From positions 186,001 to 250,000 of the forward strand of contig NZ_JBANCG010000008.1 in assembly GCF_037026715.1 (NCBI RefSeq): a stretch of DNA of 64,000 nucleotides, given 5' to 3'. Below, one piece after another: positions 62,951 to 64,000 of this stretch (position 1 is its first letter; every line of letters starts with the position of its first letter). This stretch comes from Breoghania sp037026715. Lineage in GTDB: Bacteria > Pseudomonadota > Alphaproteobacteria > Rhizobiales > Stappiaceae. Made by a program: the position numbers and the translations under genes. Below the pieces are notes generated by a model that saw only the letters and a list, made by a program, of their open reading frames with translations, made no database searches and had not been told where the DNA came from.

Positions 62951-62980
62951 CTTCCCACAAACCTCAAATGCGCGCGGGCG

Positions 62981-64000
62981 CTATTTAATCCGGTTGCGCT
63001 TGGCGAGTGTCCTGAGCCGCAGCGCGTTGAGCTTGATGAAGCCGGCGGCGTCCTTCTGGTCGTAGGCGCCCTGGTCATCCTCGAAGGTGACAAGCTCTTC
63101 CGAATAGAGCGAATACGGAGAGGCGCGACCGATGACGATCACGTTGCCCTTGTAGAGCTTCAGCCTGACCGTGCCGGTCACCTTCTGCTGGCTGTGATCG
63201 ATCGCGGCCTGCAGCATCTCGCGCTCCGGCGAGAACCAGAAGCCGTTGTAGATCAGCTCCGCGTAGCGCGGCATCAGCTCGTCCTTCAGGTGGCTGGCGC
63301 CGCGGTCGAGCGTGATCGATTCCATCGCCCGGTGCGCGGTGAGCAGGATCGTGCCGCCCGGCGTCTCGTAGACGCCGCGCGACTTCATGCCGACGAAGCG
63401 GTTTTCCACCAGATCGAGACGGCCGATGCCGTTGTCGCGGCCATAGTCGTTGAGCTTGGCAAACAGCGTCGCCGGCGACATCTTCTCGCCGTTCAGGCTG
63501 ACCGCGTCGCCCTTCTCGAAGCCGATCTCGATCTCGGTGACGACGTCGGGCGCCTCCACCGGATCGACGGTGCGCTGGTAGACATAGGCCGGCGGCTCCT
63601 CGGCCGGGTCCTCAAGGACCTTACCTTCCGACGACGAATGCAGCATGTTCGCGTCGACCGAGAACGGCGCCTCGCCGCGTTTGTCGTGCGGAACCGGGAT
63701 CTGGTACTTCTCGGCAAATTCGATGAGATCGGTGCGCGACTTGAACGTCCAGTCGCGCCACGGCGCGATCACCTTGATGTCGGGATCGAGCGCATAGGCC
63801 GACAGCTCGAAGCGGACCTGGTCATTGCCCTTGCCGGTCGCCCCGTGCGCGATGGCGTCGGCGCCGGTCTCGTGCGCGATCTCGATCAGGCGCTTGGAGA
63901 TCAGCGGACGGGCGATGGAGGTGCCGAGCAGGTAGACGCCTTCGTACACCGCATTGGCGCGGAACATCGGGAAGACGAAGTCGCGGATGAATTCCTCGCG
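62981..64000 (-). CDS. argG: argininosuccinate synthase, 5' end beyond window
   Basis: The frame is open to the window end, giving about 339 C-terminal residues that start REEFIRDFVFPMFRANAVYEG. The family segments LLGTSIARPLI, AHGATGKGNDQVRFEL, the citrulline/aspartate-binding DANMLHSSSEGKVLEDP and the GIGRLDLVENRFVGMKSRGVYETPGGTI regions are intact. It joins citrulline and aspartate in arginine biosynthesis. About the first 70 residues (the ATP-binding loop) lie outside. A terminator follows the stop. Confidence 0.97.
   Translation of the reverse strand, partial: REEFIRDFVFPMFRANAVYEGVYLLGTSIARPLISKRLIEIAHETGADAIAHGATGKGNDQVRFELSAYALDPDIKVIAPWRDWTFKSRTDLIEFAEKYQIPVPHDKRGEAPFSVDANMLHSSSEGKVLEDPAEEPPAYVYQRTVDPVEAPDVVTEIEIGFEKGDAVSLNGEKMSPATLFAKLNDYGRDNGIGRLDLVENRFVGMKSRGVYETPGGTILLTAHRAMESITLDRGASHLKDELMPRYAELIYNGFWFSPEREMLQAAIDHSQQKVTGTVRLKLYKGNVIVIGRASPYSLYSEELVTFEDDQGAYDQKDAAGFIKLNALRLRTLAKRNRIK

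Overview
The window is GC-rich chromosomal DNA from an alphaproteobacterium, most likely of the order Hyphomicrobiales (Rhizobiales). The pointers are a very long (about 1,600-residue) NAD-dependent glutamate dehydrogenase, a class II DAHP synthase, a type 2 ArgC, the small families DUF1674/SDHAF4, DUF2865, DUF2059 and DUF2783, the order htpX-rsmB-heparinase-purH, and TTAA-N7-TTAAC (CtrA-type) boxes. No genus can be assigned from the sequence alone. There are no phage genes, transposases, rRNA genes or CRISPR arrays. Almost everything is housekeeping or metabolic; one tRNA (Val, anticodon CAC) is present.

Layout. 1-4.4 kb: the end of a GFA-family gene, cysS, creA and a membrane protein. 4.2-8.7 kb (minus strand): a probable aromatic-acid degradation module of FAD hydroxylase, DUF2783 protein, MBL-fold protein and fumarylacetoacetase-type hydrolase. 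9-15.7 kb: a DUF2865 protein, gltX, nadE, a single-domain response regulator and a DODA-type dioxygenase. 16.2-19.5 kb (plus): a complete ftrABCD iron-uptake operon (P19-like protein, cupredoxin, Ftr1 permease, polyferredoxin membrane protein). A VIT/CCC1-type transporter lies 2 kb further on, beyond aroG. 22-26 kb: a gamma-glutamylcyclotransferase-like protein, a class V aminotransferase and a soluble chemoreceptor with a PilZ domain. 26.6-31 kb (plus): rpiA, a DUF2059 protein, gor, gph and an M15-like lipoprotein. 31-36 kb: a divergent hydrolase/AraC pair, tRNA-Val and an orphan molybdopterin-binding subunit. 37-40 kb (minus): leuD, argC, a parDE toxin-antitoxin pair and a peroxidase-related enzyme. 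40.3-45.1 kb: the giant glutamate dehydrogenase. 45.5-49.5 kb: an MFS transporter, a small secreted protein and a chemoreceptor. 49.9-57.4 kb: purH, heparinase II/III, rsmB and htpX, with a divergent SDHAF4 gene. 57.7-64 kb (minus): lolA, ftsK, a dapC-like aminotransferase and the 3' part of argG.

The most unusual feature is not a gene. Most of the larger intergenic gaps hold long inverted repeats belonging to about six recurring families, and different families often sit side by side. Their inner stems differ between copies by compensatory changes, so base pairing, rather than sequence, appears to be what is conserved. Solo arms of one family always lie next to a complete copy of another, which suggests one element interrupting another.

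Candidate regulatory sites were found by eye: a symmetrical CtrA box just upstream of the dapC-like/ftsK operon, a heat-shock-type promoter upstream of htpX, and two dyads upstream of ftrA. I did not find a clearly new multi-gene defence or biosynthetic system in this window.
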